64,000 nucleotides of DNA from CAYRTV01 sp046483285 (GTDB taxonomy: Bacteria; Acidobacteriota; Aminicenantia; Aminicenantales; Aminicenantaceae), in assembly GCA_046483285.1 (NCBI GenBank), contig JAWODN010000119.1, positions 10,375-74,374 on the forward strand. The letters are read 5' to 3'. The position numbers and the translations under genes were made by a program. Shown piece by piece: positions 34,695-44,302 of this stretch (its first letter is position 1; each line of letters starts with the position of its first letter). A model generated the notes under the pieces. It was not told the DNA's origin. It did not search any database and worked only from the letters and a program-made list of their open reading frames with translations.

Positions 34695-37535
34695 ATGTAT
34701 ACTGTATTGATTTTGATTTTACTGGGTTTATCCGGGTGGCTCATTTATCGCGGAGTTCAGAGAAAACACACCGGAAGAACTGTATTCGGGATAATCCTGG
34801 CTCTGTTTACTGTGGGGTTTTTCTGGTTTATGGATTTCTGGGGAGAAATGCTGTGGTTCGAGGCCCTGGGCTACAATCAGAGGTTCTGGATCGTGGTGCT
34901 CAGCCAAACCGCAGTGGCGCTGGCCGGAATTATACTCGGCGGTGTCATTGTATGGCTGCTCACCTTGAAAATCCCATCCGAAAAAAGATGGTTTAAGCTG
35001 GGAGCCCGTATCCTGGGAGCATTCACCGGAGCTGCCTGGGCATTATCCAACTGGGAAGCTATTTTGCGTTTTTGGTTCCGGGTGGGATCGGAAACGACGG
35101 ATCCGGTGTTGGGGAAAACTACCTCATTCTATATGTTCAGCCTGCCTTTTTTCGACCGTTTTTATGAGCTTTTGCTGCTGCTGGCGCTGATAGGCATAGG
35201 CGCGGTTTTTGCGGCTGCTTTCCTGCGGTTTGAAGGGGAGCAGATTGATTTTAATCTGCCGCAGCTGACCTCCGGGTCCGGCAAAGCCATGGTCGAAAAT
35301 TTTTTTCGGGGCGCTTCCGTGCTTTTGGTGGTGCTGGCATTCGGCAAATATTTAAGCCGGTTTCATTTGATGTATTCGGATTGGGGCGCGGTCACAGGCG
35401 CCGGCTGGACGGATGTTAATATCCGGTTACCCGGATATTTGGTTGCGGTTGCAGTTTCGATTTTACTGGCGGCCGGACTGCTTTTTCCGGCAGTCCGCAC
35501 CAGGCTGGGAAAGCTTTTTTACCCCAAAAAATACGGCGGCCAAAAAGCTCCGCTTTACACATTTATATCCGCCGCAATTGTGCTGTTCGGGACTTGGTTT
35601 TTGGTCCTGACCGCGATACCCGGACTATTCCAGTGGCTGCGGGTGGAGCCCAATGAAATCACTTTTGAAAAACCTTATATTCAAAACAACATTAAGCTTA
35701 CCCGGGAGGGATTCGGTCTGCATTTAATCGAAGAAAGGGAATTTCCGGTTGCGGAAACATTTACTCCTGAAATGGTGGATGAAAATCAAAGTATCTTCCA
35801 AAATATCCGGTTATGGGATTGGCGGGCTCTGGATGCGGTCTATAAACAATTTCAGGAAATCCGCTTGTATTATGAGTTCCAGGATGTGGATATCGACCGG
35901 TATACCTTTAACGGCCAATACCGCCAGGTTATGGTGTCCGCACGGGAAATGCAGTTTTCCAATCTTCCTTTGCAAAGCCAGACTTTTGTCAACCAGCGGT
36001 TTAAATATACCCACGGCAACGGCATCACCCTGACCACAGTGCAGGAATTCACCCCCCAGGGTTTGCCCAATCTTCTGATTAAGGATATCCCGCCTCAAAG
36101 TGAATATCCGGAACTGAAAGTCGACCGTCCGCAAATTTATTATGGAGAATTGACCAACTATCATGTGATTTCCAACAGCGATGAAGAGGAATTTGATTAT
36201 CCCAGCGGAGAAGAGAATGTTTATTCCCGGTATCAGGGAGAAGGCGGAGTCCGGATGTCCAATATCTGGCGAAAATTTCTTTTCGGGTGGAAATTCGACG
36301 GCACCCGGCTTTTTCTGTCCAGCTATCCGAATCCGGACAGCCGGATCATGTTCCGCCGCCGGATTAAGGACCGGGTCCGGACTTTGGCGCCTTTTCTGCG
36401 TTTTGATGACGACCCGTATGTGGTTTTAGCAAACGGCAAACTCTATTGGATCATCGACGCCTATACCAGTTCCGCCTATTTTCCTTACAGCGAACCTTTT
36501 TCGTCGCAGGAAGTGATCGAGTATCAAGAAGGGAATATTTCCCGGACGTTGACGAACCAGATCGCAACCCGGCTGGACGGCGCCAATTATATCCGCAATG
36601 CCGTGAAAGTGGTGGTGGATGCCTATGAAGGATCGGTTGATTTCTATATTTTTGATCCGGAAGATCCCATTATCCAAGTTTGGAGCCGGATTTTTCCGGA
36701 TTTGTTTAAAAAAAAGGACGACATGCCGGAATCCCTCTTGCCGCATATCCGGTATCCCGCCGACCTGCTGCTGGTGCAGGGACGGGTCTTTTCAAAATAT
36801 CATATGACGGACCCGGCCGTGTTTTATAATCAGGAAGATTTATGGATCCGTGCGACCGAAAAGTATTATGATCAGGTCCAGCCGGTTGAACCCTATTATG
36901 TGATGTGGGAGCTGCCGGAAGAAGACGAGCCCCAGTTTGTTCTGATTCTGCCCTTTACGCCTAAAAACCGGCAGGTGATGATCGGTTGGATAGCCGGAAT
37001 GTGCGATCCGGAGAATTACGGACGTTTTCTGGCCTATAAATTTCCCAAAGAAAAGCGGGTGCTGGGTCCCCAGCAGGTGGAAACCAAAATAGATCAAGAA
37101 CGCTTTTTATCCGGCCAATTAAGTCTCTGGAATCAGCGGGGATCCAGTGTCATCCGGGGTAACGTGCTGGCCATTCCAGTGGATAAAACCGTTATTTATG
37201 TTGAACCGATTTATCTGCAAGCTGAAACCGCGGCCTATCCGGAACTCCGGCTGGTGGTGGTTATGCACGGCGATAATCTCAGCTATGCCGAGACCTTTGA
37301 AAAAGCCCTGCAAGGACTGTTTGATAAAACCATTCCCGAGCAGGCTTTGCCGCAGGAAGCACCTGCTGAAGCCGCAGCTCCCTTGGATACGCTGATTCAG
37401 GATGCCGACCGGGCCTTCAATGATTATCTTCGCTTGCTCGGGGAAAAGCGTTTCGGAGAAGCCGGGCAAGCCTTGGATCGTCTGCAGAACGCACTGAACC
37501 GTCTGGTTGAGCAGTCCGGACAAAACCGGCAATGA
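34695..37535 (+). CDS. UPF0182 (COG1615) family membrane protein
   Basis: The protein has 946 residues with AAGGAG upstream. The first ~320 residues hold seven membrane helices (LILILLGLSGWLIYRGV, FGIILALFTVGFFWFMDFWG and others) with the family's conserved W-rich start (GEMLWFEALGYNQRFW). The remainder is a large extracytoplasmic domain (motifs LVEP-type NEITFEKPYIQNNI, then YFPYSEPFSS and GLIDAYTSS-like IDAYTSSAYFPYS). Family members are widespread and lack an assigned function. The C-terminal 60 residues are Ala/Glu/Gln-rich and helical. There is no clear operon partner; a hairpin repeat follows the stop. Confidence 0.92.
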   Translation: MYTVLILILLGLSGWLIYRGVQRKHTGRTVFGIILALFTVGFFWFMDFWGEMLWFEALGYNQRFWIVVLSQTAVALAGIILGGVIVWLLTLKIPSEKRWFKLGARILGAFTGAAWALSNWEAILRFWFRVGSETTDPVLGKTTSFYMFSLPFFDRFYELLLLLALIGIGAVFAAAFLRFEGEQIDFNLPQLTSGSGKAMVENFFRGASVLLVVLAFGKYLSRFHLMYSDWGAVTGAGWTDVNIRLPGYLVAVAVSILLAAGLLFPAVRTRLGKLFYPKKYGGQKAPLYTFISAAIVLFGTWFLVLTAIPGLFQWLRVEPNEITFEKPYIQNNIKLTREGFGLHLIEEREFPVAETFTPEMVDENQSIFQNIRLWDWRALDAVYKQFQEIRLYYEFQDVDIDRYTFNGQYRQVMVSAREMQFSNLPLQSQTFVNQRFKYTHGNGITLTTVQEFTPQGLPNLLIKDIPPQSEYPELKVDRPQIYYGELTNYHVISNSDEEEFDYPSGEENVYSRYQGEGGVRMSNIWRKFLFGWKFDGTRLFLSSYPNPDSRIMFRRRIKDRVRTLAPFLRFDDDPYVVLANGKLYWIIDAYTSSAYFPYSEPFSSQEVIEYQEGNISRTLTNQIATRLDGANYIRNAVKVVVDAYEGSVDFYIFDPEDPIIQVWSRIFPDLFKKKDDMPESLLPHIRYPADLLLVQGRVFSKYHMTDPAVFYNQEDLWIRATEKYYDQVQPVEPYYVMWELPEEDEPQFVLILPFTPKNRQVMIGWIAGMCDPENYGRFLAYKFPKEKRVLGPQQVETKIDQERFLSGQLSLWNQRGSSVIRGNVLAIPVDKTVIYVEPIYLQAETAAYPELRLVVVMHGDNLSYAETFEKALQGLFDKTIPEQALPQEAPAEAAAPLDTLIQDADRAFNDYLRLLGEKRFGEAGQALDRLQNALNRLVEQSGQNRQ

Positions 37536-37546
37536 CCGGAGCCATC

Positions 37547-37603
37547 TAAGATCCTCACGGCCTGCTTCGCAGGCCTCAGGATGACAGCGGAGCTGTCATT
37601 TTC
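37547..37603. repeat. 57-nt hairpin repeat, copy 2
   Basis: Identical to 27512-27568 over 57 bases. It starts 12 bases after the UPF0182 stop and may serve as that gene's terminator through the hairpin ATGACAGC-GGA-GCTGTCAT with TTTC. GAATAGATCAGG follows at 37608-37619. Confidence 0.85.
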
Positions 37604-37751
37604 GAACGAATAGATCAGGTAAACTATCATCCACAGGTTTCCTGAAAAAATATAAAGACGAGGCAAGCATGAAGCACTCCATCCGCATACAGCGGCCTTT
37701 TTGCCCGGCCGGGCAACATAAGGATCCATAAACCGGCATCCGGAGGCTTTG

Positions 37752-39545
37752 ATGAATGACATTAAAGATTATTACCTGATCGGAGATCTGCAGACCGCAG
37801 CCCTGGTTTCCAAGAGGGCATCCATCGACTGGATGTGCCTGCCGCATTTTGATTCGCCGAGTCTTTTCGCCCGCCTGATTCATGAGGAGGGAGGTTGTTT
37901 CTCATTCATTGGGGATTATGAAGTTATAGAAAAGGGTTACATGGGAGAGAATGCCACAGTCGAGTTTATGCTGAAAAAAAACGATACCCTAGTGCGGTTG
38001 CGGGATTTTATGGTTCCCCGGCCGGTGGAAGAATGCCGGGTGCATTTCCTTGTCCGCAGATTCAAAGCCCAAAAAAGGGATGCCCGGATACGGTTCCGGT
38101 TTGATCCCCGGCCGGATTACGGCCGGAAAAATATTTCTCTTGAGCATTCCGGCGGTTTTTTGCAGGCTGAGATGAACGGCAATGATCTGATTCTGCATTT
38201 TCCTCCTGATGCGGAGGCTGAACAGGAGAACAGCGGATATATAATTCAAGTCGATATAAAAGAGGGTGACAGCAGGGAACTTGTCATGGAATACCGGACA
38301 CGGGAAAAATCAGATGTGGTTATCGATGATTATGAGTCCTTCACGAATGACTTTTGGAAAAAATGGATCGCACAGGGAAAATATTTCGATTTTTGCCGGC
38401 GGCAGATGACCCGGTCCGCCATAACCCTTAAACTGCTGCAGTATTACCCCACAGGCGCCCTGATTGCGGCACCCACAACCTCACTGCCCGAAGAATTGGG
38501 GGGTGTCCGGAACTGGGATTATAGGTATGTTTGGGTTCGGGATGCCACTTTCACATTATATGCCTTTTTCATTTTGGGATATAAAGAGGAAGCGGTACGT
38601 TTTTTTCAGTTCATAAAAAATATCAGCCGGGGCTGTCCCCGGTGCAACGGGGAAATTCATTTGATGTACAGCATTACCGGCGGCCATGTGCCCAAGGAGC
38701 AAACTTTGGGTCATTTATCCGGATACCGGAATTCATCCCCGGTCAGGATTGGAAACGATGCCTCCGGACAGATGCAGTTGGATATTTACGGTTCTCTGGT
38801 CGACGCTTATTATTTCATGTGGACCCGGGGCATGGACATGACCTCTGATACGAAAGAGATTATTGTTTCCCTGGTGAAAAGCATCCGGGACAACTGGCGG
38901 AAAGAGGACAACAGCATGTGGGAAATCCGGCAGAATAAGCGGCAGTATATCTACGGTAAGGTGATGTGCTGGGTTGGAATGAACCGGGCGGTCCGGATGT
39001 GTGACGCCATGGATATTGACTCCCGGACCAAACAGCAATGGGCAGATTCGGCTGAAGAGATAAAGACCTGGATCTGGGAGCATGGCTATCGCGAGGATTT
39101 AGGCACCTTTGTGCAGTATCCGGAGACCCGGCATCAGGATGCCACCAATTTCCTGTTTGTTCTGCTTCAGTTTCTTGACCGCCGCGAGGAGCGGACCCGC
39201 CGGATTGTGGACCATACCCGCAACGAGCTGGAGCATGACCGTATCTTTGTCTACCGGTATCTGTCCGAAGACGGCCTGTCCGGAAATGAAGGGGCTTTTG
39301 TGCTCTGCTCCTACTGGCAGATAGCGGCTCTGGCCGCGGTCGAAGAGATTCAGGAAGGGACCAGCCGGTTTTTTGAAATGGAAAACTATATGGGCAAGTC
39401 CCGTCTTTTGGCCGAAGAGATCGATCCTGAAACCCGGGAATATTTAGGGAATTACCCCCAGTCCTTTTCCCACATGGGGCTGATTCTGGCGGCCCGGTAT
39501 TTGAAGAAGTACCATGATAAAACCGGCGAAGGCACCCTGGAATAA
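37752..39545 (+). CDS. Glycoside hydrolase family 15 (glucoamylase/trehalase-like)
   Basis: About 597 residues from the ATG at 37752, six bases after CGGAGG. The N-terminal beta-sandwich begins IKDYYLIGDLQTAALVSKRA and SIDWMCLPHFDSPS, as in cytosolic GH15 proteins. The catalytic (alpha/alpha)6 barrel carries EELGGVRNWDYRYVWVRDAT (general-acid region) and EDGLSGNEGAFVLCSYW (general-base region). It releases glucose from alpha-glucans or trehalose; which one cannot be told. No signal peptide is present, so an internal substrate (glycogen, maltodextrin, trehalose) is likely. This links with the glucose-6-phosphate enzymes elsewhere in the window. Confidence 0.92.
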   Translation: MNDIKDYYLIGDLQTAALVSKRASIDWMCLPHFDSPSLFARLIHEEGGCFSFIGDYEVIEKGYMGENATVEFMLKKNDTLVRLRDFMVPRPVEECRVHFLVRRFKAQKRDARIRFRFDPRPDYGRKNISLEHSGGFLQAEMNGNDLILHFPPDAEAEQENSGYIIQVDIKEGDSRELVMEYRTREKSDVVIDDYESFTNDFWKKWIAQGKYFDFCRRQMTRSAITLKLLQYYPTGALIAAPTTSLPEELGGVRNWDYRYVWVRDATFTLYAFFILGYKEEAVRFFQFIKNISRGCPRCNGEIHLMYSITGGHVPKEQTLGHLSGYRNSSPVRIGNDASGQMQLDIYGSLVDAYYFMWTRGMDMTSDTKEIIVSLVKSIRDNWRKEDNSMWEIRQNKRQYIYGKVMCWVGMNRAVRMCDAMDIDSRTKQQWADSAEEIKTWIWEHGYREDLGTFVQYPETRHQDATNFLFVLLQFLDRREERTRRIVDHTRNELEHDRIFVYRYLSEDGLSGNEGAFVLCSYWQIAALAAVEEIQEGTSRFFEMENYMGKSRLLAEEIDPETREYLGNYPQSFSHMGLILAARYLKKYHDKTGEGTLE

Positions 39546-39618
39546 GAATGTGAGCGGTAAAGTTATGATACGCCTCTGATTTTTTTTTATCTTTTCTTCT
39601 TTATGATAATATTTCCAT

Positions 39619-40800
39619 ATGCACATTAATGCCATACTGGACATCGGGGTCATTCTTTTGGCCGCATCATTTGGGGCCGCCCTGATGAAATTCACTAAAC
39701 TCCCTAGAATTACCTCCTACATTATAATCGGGATCATCATCGGCCCATCCCTGGCCGGCCTCGTCTCCCCGGATTTGATGGACACATCCGATTTATTCAC
39801 CAACCTTGCATTGAGTTTCATTGCCTTCGACTTGGGCAGAAAATTCTCCTTAGAACGAATTCGGGAAATCGGCAAAAATGTTATGGTAATAGCAGTCCTG
39901 CAGGTTATCGTCACATTGCTGGTGGTTGCCTTTTCAATTTATCTGCTCACAGCCCAGCCTTTTCACATCGCTGTCATTTACGGGGCCGTCGCCTGCGCCA
40001 CCGCACCAGCATCCACCATCCTGGTGGCCAAACAGCTTAAAGCGGAAGGCAAATTCACGGATACTCTCCTGGGGGTGGTTGCTCTGGACGACGGCCTAAG
40101 CATCTTGGTATTCGCCCTGGTCTTTGCTGTGAGCGGAAGCATTGCCGGAACTCACACCGAAGCCAATCCCATCATTTCAGGGCTTATTCATGCCTTCATA
40201 GAAATATTCGGAGCCGCTGTCCTCGGTATAGTGCTGGGCTGGATCCTGTCCCATCTGCCAAAATTGATTGAAAAATCCGAAAACCTGATGATATATACTT
40301 TAGGCATTATTCTCTTTGGTGCCGGTCTTTGTATTCATTTTGATTTGTCGGTTCTATTAGCCAGTATGGCCTTAGGAATAACAGTGGAAAATTTGAGCGA
40401 ATCAGACGTGAAATTTTTTCACGCGATAGAAAAAATTGAATCCCCTTTTTATGTCCTGTTCTTTGTTCTGGCAGGCGCTCACCTTAAAATTGAAATGGTG
40501 ACCGGGATTTCATTGATCGGGCTGATATATATCCTCTCTCGGACAGCGGGAAAAGTAGGCGGAGCATATGCCGGCGCTTTTTTAGTCAAAGCAGAAGCAG
40601 TTGTTAACAAATGGATGGGATTATCTCTGCTTCCTCAGGCCGGAGTGGCATTGGGATTCGCTCTGATCGTGAAATCCGCTTTTCCGGCCGGCGGACAGGA
40701 GATATTTTTTGTAATAACCGCCTCTACGGTATTTTTTGAAATTATGGGGCCGATCATTACCAAGATTTCTCTTAATGCGGCTGGAGAGACAAATCAATAA
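39619..40800 (+). CDS. Cation:proton antiporter, CPA2 (Kef-type) family
   Basis: The protein has 393 residues with about 12-13 membrane helices. The family signatures are ATAPASTILVAKQL (unwound helix region), the following VVALDDGLSILVFAL with the ion-binding Asp pair, and IGIIIGPSLAGLVSP near the start. No C-terminal NAD-binding (RCK) domain is present, so it is membrane-only, unlike KefB/KefC proper. It exchanges protons for K+ or Na+. No ribosome site is obvious before the ATG at 39619, and the 73-base spacer is T-rich. The substrate is unassigned. Confidence 0.88.
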   Translation: MHINAILDIGVILLAASFGAALMKFTKLPRITSYIIIGIIIGPSLAGLVSPDLMDTSDLFTNLALSFIAFDLGRKFSLERIREIGKNVMVIAVLQVIVTLLVVAFSIYLLTAQPFHIAVIYGAVACATAPASTILVAKQLKAEGKFTDTLLGVVALDDGLSILVFALVFAVSGSIAGTHTEANPIISGLIHAFIEIFGAAVLGIVLGWILSHLPKLIEKSENLMIYTLGIILFGAGLCIHFDLSVLLASMALGITVENLSESDVKFFHAIEKIESPFYVLFFVLAGAHLKIEMVTGISLIGLIYILSRTAGKVGGAYAGAFLVKAEAVVNKWMGLSLLPQAGVALGFALIVKSAFPAGGQEIFFVITASTVFFEIMGPIITKISLNAAGETNQ

Positions 40801-40825
40801 ATCACTGGATTTTTTCTTCCCTCTT

Positions 40826-41004
40826 TTACTTGGCGGTGTATCCTTTGTCGATTACAAGTTCGCTTCCGGTTAAAAATTTGGCTTCATCCGAACCCAAATA
40901 AACCACACCGTAGGCGATATCTTCGGGTTCGCCCACATCTCCTATGGGATGGAGGTCTTCAAGATTCTTCCGGTAGCCTTCCTTATCCCCGGAGTCTTCG
41001 GCCG
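40826..41004 (-). pseudogene. Short-chain dehydrogenase, C-terminal remnant
   Basis: The minus strand reads LEDLHPIGDVGEPEDIAYGV, then VYLGSDEAKFLTGSELVIDK and GYTAK-stop. This is unmistakably the C-terminal end of a short-chain dehydrogenase/reductase (the HPIGRxGEPEDIA and SDEASFxTG pattern). About 60 residues remain. The fragment begins abruptly at the stop codon of the dehydratase upstream on the same strand, so the catalytic YxxxK part is gone. This looks like a deletion that joined the two genes' ends. Confidence 0.8.
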
Positions 41005-41979
41005 TCAGGAGGTACAGAGAAGATGCCGCAATGTATCCAGGTTGAGTTTGGATCCGGTGATGATCAAAGCCCCGTTTTTTCCGTAAAACCGTTTTTTCTG
41101 CTGTTTGAGCGCAGCCACAGGAAGAGCAGCGGAGCCTTCCACCAGCATGTGCTGATGCTGCAGCAGCCAGAGGAGGGAAGACGCGATTTCTTCTTCTGAA
41201 ACCAGGATGAAATCATCCACCCATTCCCGGCAGATATCAAACGTGAGGGAGCCTTCTTCGAGCCCTCCCGCTGTGCCGTCGGATAAAGTCGGTTTGGAGT
41301 GGTATTCCATGATCCGTCCCGCTTTTACAGATTCATGCATGACCGGAGAATTTTCCGGCTGGACCCCGATCACCTCTATTCCGGGCCGGCGGTGCTTAAG
41401 AACCCCGGCCACTCCGGAGATAAGCCCGCCTCCGCCCACCGGAACCAATATGAAATCCAGCCGGCGGCTCTGTTTCAGAATTTCCAGGCCTGCCGTGGCC
41501 TGCCCGGCGATGATCAAAGGATCGTTATACGGGGATATGAACACTCCGTTGCGCTCCGCCGCCGTCCGCCGCGCCTGATTTTCCGCTTTGACACAATCAT
41601 CTCCATACATATGGATTTCCGGACGGTACATGCGCAGGGCATCCAGCTTGGCGGTGGAGGCGTATTCGGGAAGAAAAATTGTTCCTTTCAGGTTGAAAAG
41701 ATGGAGGGCGTAAGCCACTGCGGCGCCGTGATTTCCGGATGAGGCGGTGAAGATTCCGGCGTTTTGTTCTTCCGGTCTCAGAGCCAGGATTTTATTTAAA
41801 GCTCCCCGGAGTTTAAAGGAACCGGTGATTTGCCAGTTTTCCAGTTTTAAAGAGATATCTCCACTGTTTTCCCGGCTGAGAAAAGGGGAGGGGTCCAAAG
41901 GGGTCTCGCGGATATAAGGACGGATTCGGTCCTCTGCGTTGACGGCTTCCTTAAATATGTTTTTGGGTTTGAAACTCAT
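41005..41979 (-). CDS. Threonine/serine dehydratase-like PLP enzyme
   Basis: A 324-residue fold-type II PLP enzyme. The Schiff-base Lys is K56 in ITGSFKLRGA, the substrate loop is SSGNHGAAVAY, and the phosphate clamp is PVGGGGLISGVAG. Without an ACT domain it resembles catabolic serine/threonine dehydratases or serine racemases, which form 2-oxo acids and ammonia. The start overlaps the stop of an amino-acid permease (ATGA), and an aspartate/glutamate-racemase-like gene heads the operon, so uptake, racemisation and deamination may be linked. A relic of its 3' end exists at 30065-30150. Confidence 0.9.
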   Translation of the reverse strand: MSFKPKNIFKEAVNAEDRIRPYIRETPLDPSPFLSRENSGDISLKLENWQITGSFKLRGALNKILALRPEEQNAGIFTASSGNHGAAVAYALHLFNLKGTIFLPEYASTAKLDALRMYRPEIHMYGDDCVKAENQARRTAAERNGVFISPYNDPLIIAGQATAGLEILKQSRRLDFILVPVGGGGLISGVAGVLKHRRPGIEVIGVQPENSPVMHESVKAGRIMEYHSKPTLSDGTAGGLEEGSLTFDICREWVDDFILVSEEEIASSLLWLLQHQHMLVEGSAALPVAALKQQKKRFYGKNGALIITGSKLNLDTLRHLLCTS

Positions 41980-43418
41980 TCCATCTCTCCTTTACGAATA
42001 GACGAGGCCTTCTTTTTCCACCAAAAGTAAACCGGAACGCCGGCGGCCGTCAGGGCGATTCCTGACAGGGATTCCACGGGTTTTTCGATCAGGGTGTTGA
42101 CTAAAATGCCGCCCGACGCCAGGATGAAAAGCCAAGGGACCACGGGATACCCCCAGGTTTTATAGGGCCTGGGCATATCGGGCCGTTTTTTCCGCAGACG
42201 GAATACCGCGGCGGCGGCGGCGATCCAGAAGGCGATGGACATGAACATGGCGAAGGTGAAGATTTGTTCGAACGTTCCGATAAGAGTCAAAACGGAAGCC
42301 CATACGGCCTGGAGAACGATGGCGGAGTCAGGGGTGTGATACCGGCGGTGCACCCGGCCGGCCCGTTTGAAAAACAAGCCGTCTTTTGCCATGGCGTAAT
42401 AAACCCGGGGGCCCGCCAGAATGGATCCGTTCAAGGACCCAAAGACGGAGACCACCACCAGCGCTGAGACAGCGGCTCCGTAAGAAACTCCGAAAAGCGA
42501 TGTCACCGCGGTTTCGGCTATCCTGACTTCCCCCATAAATTCAGGCAGGGGAACGGCTTTGAGGTAAACCAGGTTGGTTAATAGATAAAGGGCGGTGACG
42601 CCCAGGGTTCCTAAAATCAGAGCCCGGGGAAGGGTTCGGCCCGGATTTTTAATCTCACCGGCGACAAAATTAACATTATTCCATCCGTCAAAAGACCAGG
42701 CCACGGCGACCAAGGCCACTCCGAAGCCGATAAGAAGGCCGCTCCAGCTTAACCCGGCGGGGTTGAGATCCCAATTCACGGGTATTTTATTCCCCATGCT
42801 CAAGCCGAATACCACCACAGCCGAAATGGTGCCGATTTTCAAAACGGTGAAAACATTTTGAACCGATTTTCCCAGGCGGACACCGAAAATATTGATCAAG
42901 GACAGCATCGCAATGACCGCCACCCCTACCAGTTGTCCGGCGGAGAGGGAATAGAAAAACGTCCCGCCGAAAAAGGGGATCCGTGCTGATACGATTATGT
43001 TTTGGATGGAAAAGGCGGGAAAAAAAACCCCGAAATATTCGCCGAAAGCCAAAGCCAGCCCGGCGATGCCTCCGGTCATATAAACCAGAAACAGAATCCA
43101 TCCAAACAGAAAACCGGCTAAAGCCCCATAAGCCTCGCGGAGATAGACGTATTGTCCGCCGGCTTGGGGCATCGCCGCGCCCAGCTCGCCGTAGGTTAAG
43201 GCGCCGGCCAGGGTTAAAAGCCCTCCCGCCAGCCAGGCCAGAAGCAAAAGCGGAGCCGAAGGGATGCTTTTCGCCATGATTCCGGAAGTGAGGAAAATCC
43301 CGGAGCCGATGATGATCCCCATCATGATCATGGCGGAATCAAAAAGGCCGAGTTGACGGATCAGGCTTGATCCATGGGGCGGAGCGGGTGAATTTTCGGT
43401 CTTTTTTGGCGGTTTCAT
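41976..43418 (-). CDS. APC-family amino-acid permease
   Basis: The protein has 480 residues with about 12 membrane helices. The first helix carries GIIIGSGIFLTSGIMA, the glycine-rich unwound segment that defines APC transporters. AWSFDGWNNVNFVAGEIKNPG is the LAT/SteT-type helix-6 motif. It takes up amino acids, probably by exchange or proton coupling. It is the middle gene of a minus-strand racemase-permease-dehydratase operon, overlapping both neighbours by four bases. The substrate cannot be named; the neighbours suggest small neutral or hydroxylated amino acids. Confidence 0.92.
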   Translation of the reverse strand: MKPPKKTENSPAPPHGSSLIRQLGLFDSAMIMMGIIIGSGIFLTSGIMAKSIPSAPLLLLAWLAGGLLTLAGALTYGELGAAMPQAGGQYVYLREAYGALAGFLFGWILFLVYMTGGIAGLALAFGEYFGVFFPAFSIQNIIVSARIPFFGGTFFYSLSAGQLVGVAVIAMLSLINIFGVRLGKSVQNVFTVLKIGTISAVVVFGLSMGNKIPVNWDLNPAGLSWSGLLIGFGVALVAVAWSFDGWNNVNFVAGEIKNPGRTLPRALILGTLGVTALYLLTNLVYLKAVPLPEFMGEVRIAETAVTSLFGVSYGAAVSALVVVSVFGSLNGSILAGPRVYYAMAKDGLFFKRAGRVHRRYHTPDSAIVLQAVWASVLTLIGTFEQIFTFAMFMSIAFWIAAAAAVFRLRKKRPDMPRPYKTWGYPVVPWLFILASGGILVNTLIEKPVESLSGIALTAAGVPVYFWWKKKASSIRKGEME

Positions 43419-44107
43419 TCCAGGGCGAATTTGACGGCGGCCCGGGCATGCAGAGAGGTGGTGTCGTAGAGGGGGATGTCATAATCTTTCTGGTCGACCA
43501 GAAGAGGGATTTCCGTGCATCCCAGAATAATTCCTTGAGCTCCGCGGGATTTTAAAGCGGTTATAATCGCATGGAATTGATCCCGGGAACGTTTCTTGAT
43601 TTCCCCCAAACACAACTCCTGGTATAGAATTTTATGGATGATTTCCCTCTCCTCCTCGGGAGGAATCAACACATCGATGCCGTATTTGCCCGTCAAGCGG
43701 CCTTTGTAAAAATCCTGTTCCATGGTGAACCGGGTTCCCAGGAGACCGACCCGGCTGTTTCCCTCCTTTTGGACGGCTTCGGCGGTGACGTCACCGATAT
43801 GAAGAAGGGGAATGCGGGTGTTTTCTGAAACGGCGTCCGCCATTTTATGCATGGTGTTGGTGCAGATAACCAGGAAATCCGCGCCGGCTTTTTCAACCTT
43901 TTGGGCAACGGCCACCAGGAAATCCGAGGCTTCCTTCCATTTATTCTGGTGCTGGAGCTGCTCAATGTCATGAAAATCCACCGAATACATCACACATTCG
44001 GCCGAATGAAATCCTCCCAGTTTGTTTTTGACCTCTTCGTTGATAATACGGTAATACTCCAGGGAAGACTCCCAGCTCATGCCTCCGATCAGACCGATAT
44101 TTTTCAT
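43415..44107 (-). CDS. Aspartate/glutamate racemase family protein
   Basis: The protein has 230 residues with AAAAGGAGG upstream of the ATG. The N-terminus MKNIGLIGGMSWESSLEYYR and the two catalytic cysteines, C82 in VICTNTMHKMAD and C197 in ILGCTEIPLL, mark a cofactor-independent racemase. The GGMSWESS start is typical of the aspartate-racemase branch (RacX/YgeA-like), which can also have broad specificity. It is the promoter-proximal gene of the operon with the permease and dehydratase, supporting a role in using or making D-amino acids. Confidence 0.92.
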   Translation of the reverse strand: MKNIGLIGGMSWESSLEYYRIINEEVKNKLGGFHSAECVMYSVDFHDIEQLQHQNKWKEASDFLVAVAQKVEKAGADFLVICTNTMHKMADAVSENTRIPLLHIGDVTAEAVQKEGNSRVGLLGTRFTMEQDFYKGRLTGKYGIDVLIPPEEEREIIHKILYQELCLGEIKKRSRDQFHAIITALKSRGAQGIILGCTEIPLLVDQKDYDIPLYDTTSLHARAAVKFALE

Positions 44108-44302
44108 GGCCGCCTCCTTTTGATTGTCTGAAAAAGGATTACATCACAATCCGGAAAGGGTGTCAAAGGCGATGCCTGCCGGGGGCGTGGTCCGCTTTTT
44201 CACGGTTATCAATCCGGGCAGGCGCATAAACAAGAAACCCAGCCTTGGCGCCAAGCGGCTGAAGCCCGCTTCACCGCAAAGCGCCGCGTGACCGCCCGGC
44301 GG

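Noticed and set aside
36840..37097. Minus-strand frame inside the UPF0182 gene
   Set aside because: Antisense shadow of a clear membrane-protein gene.
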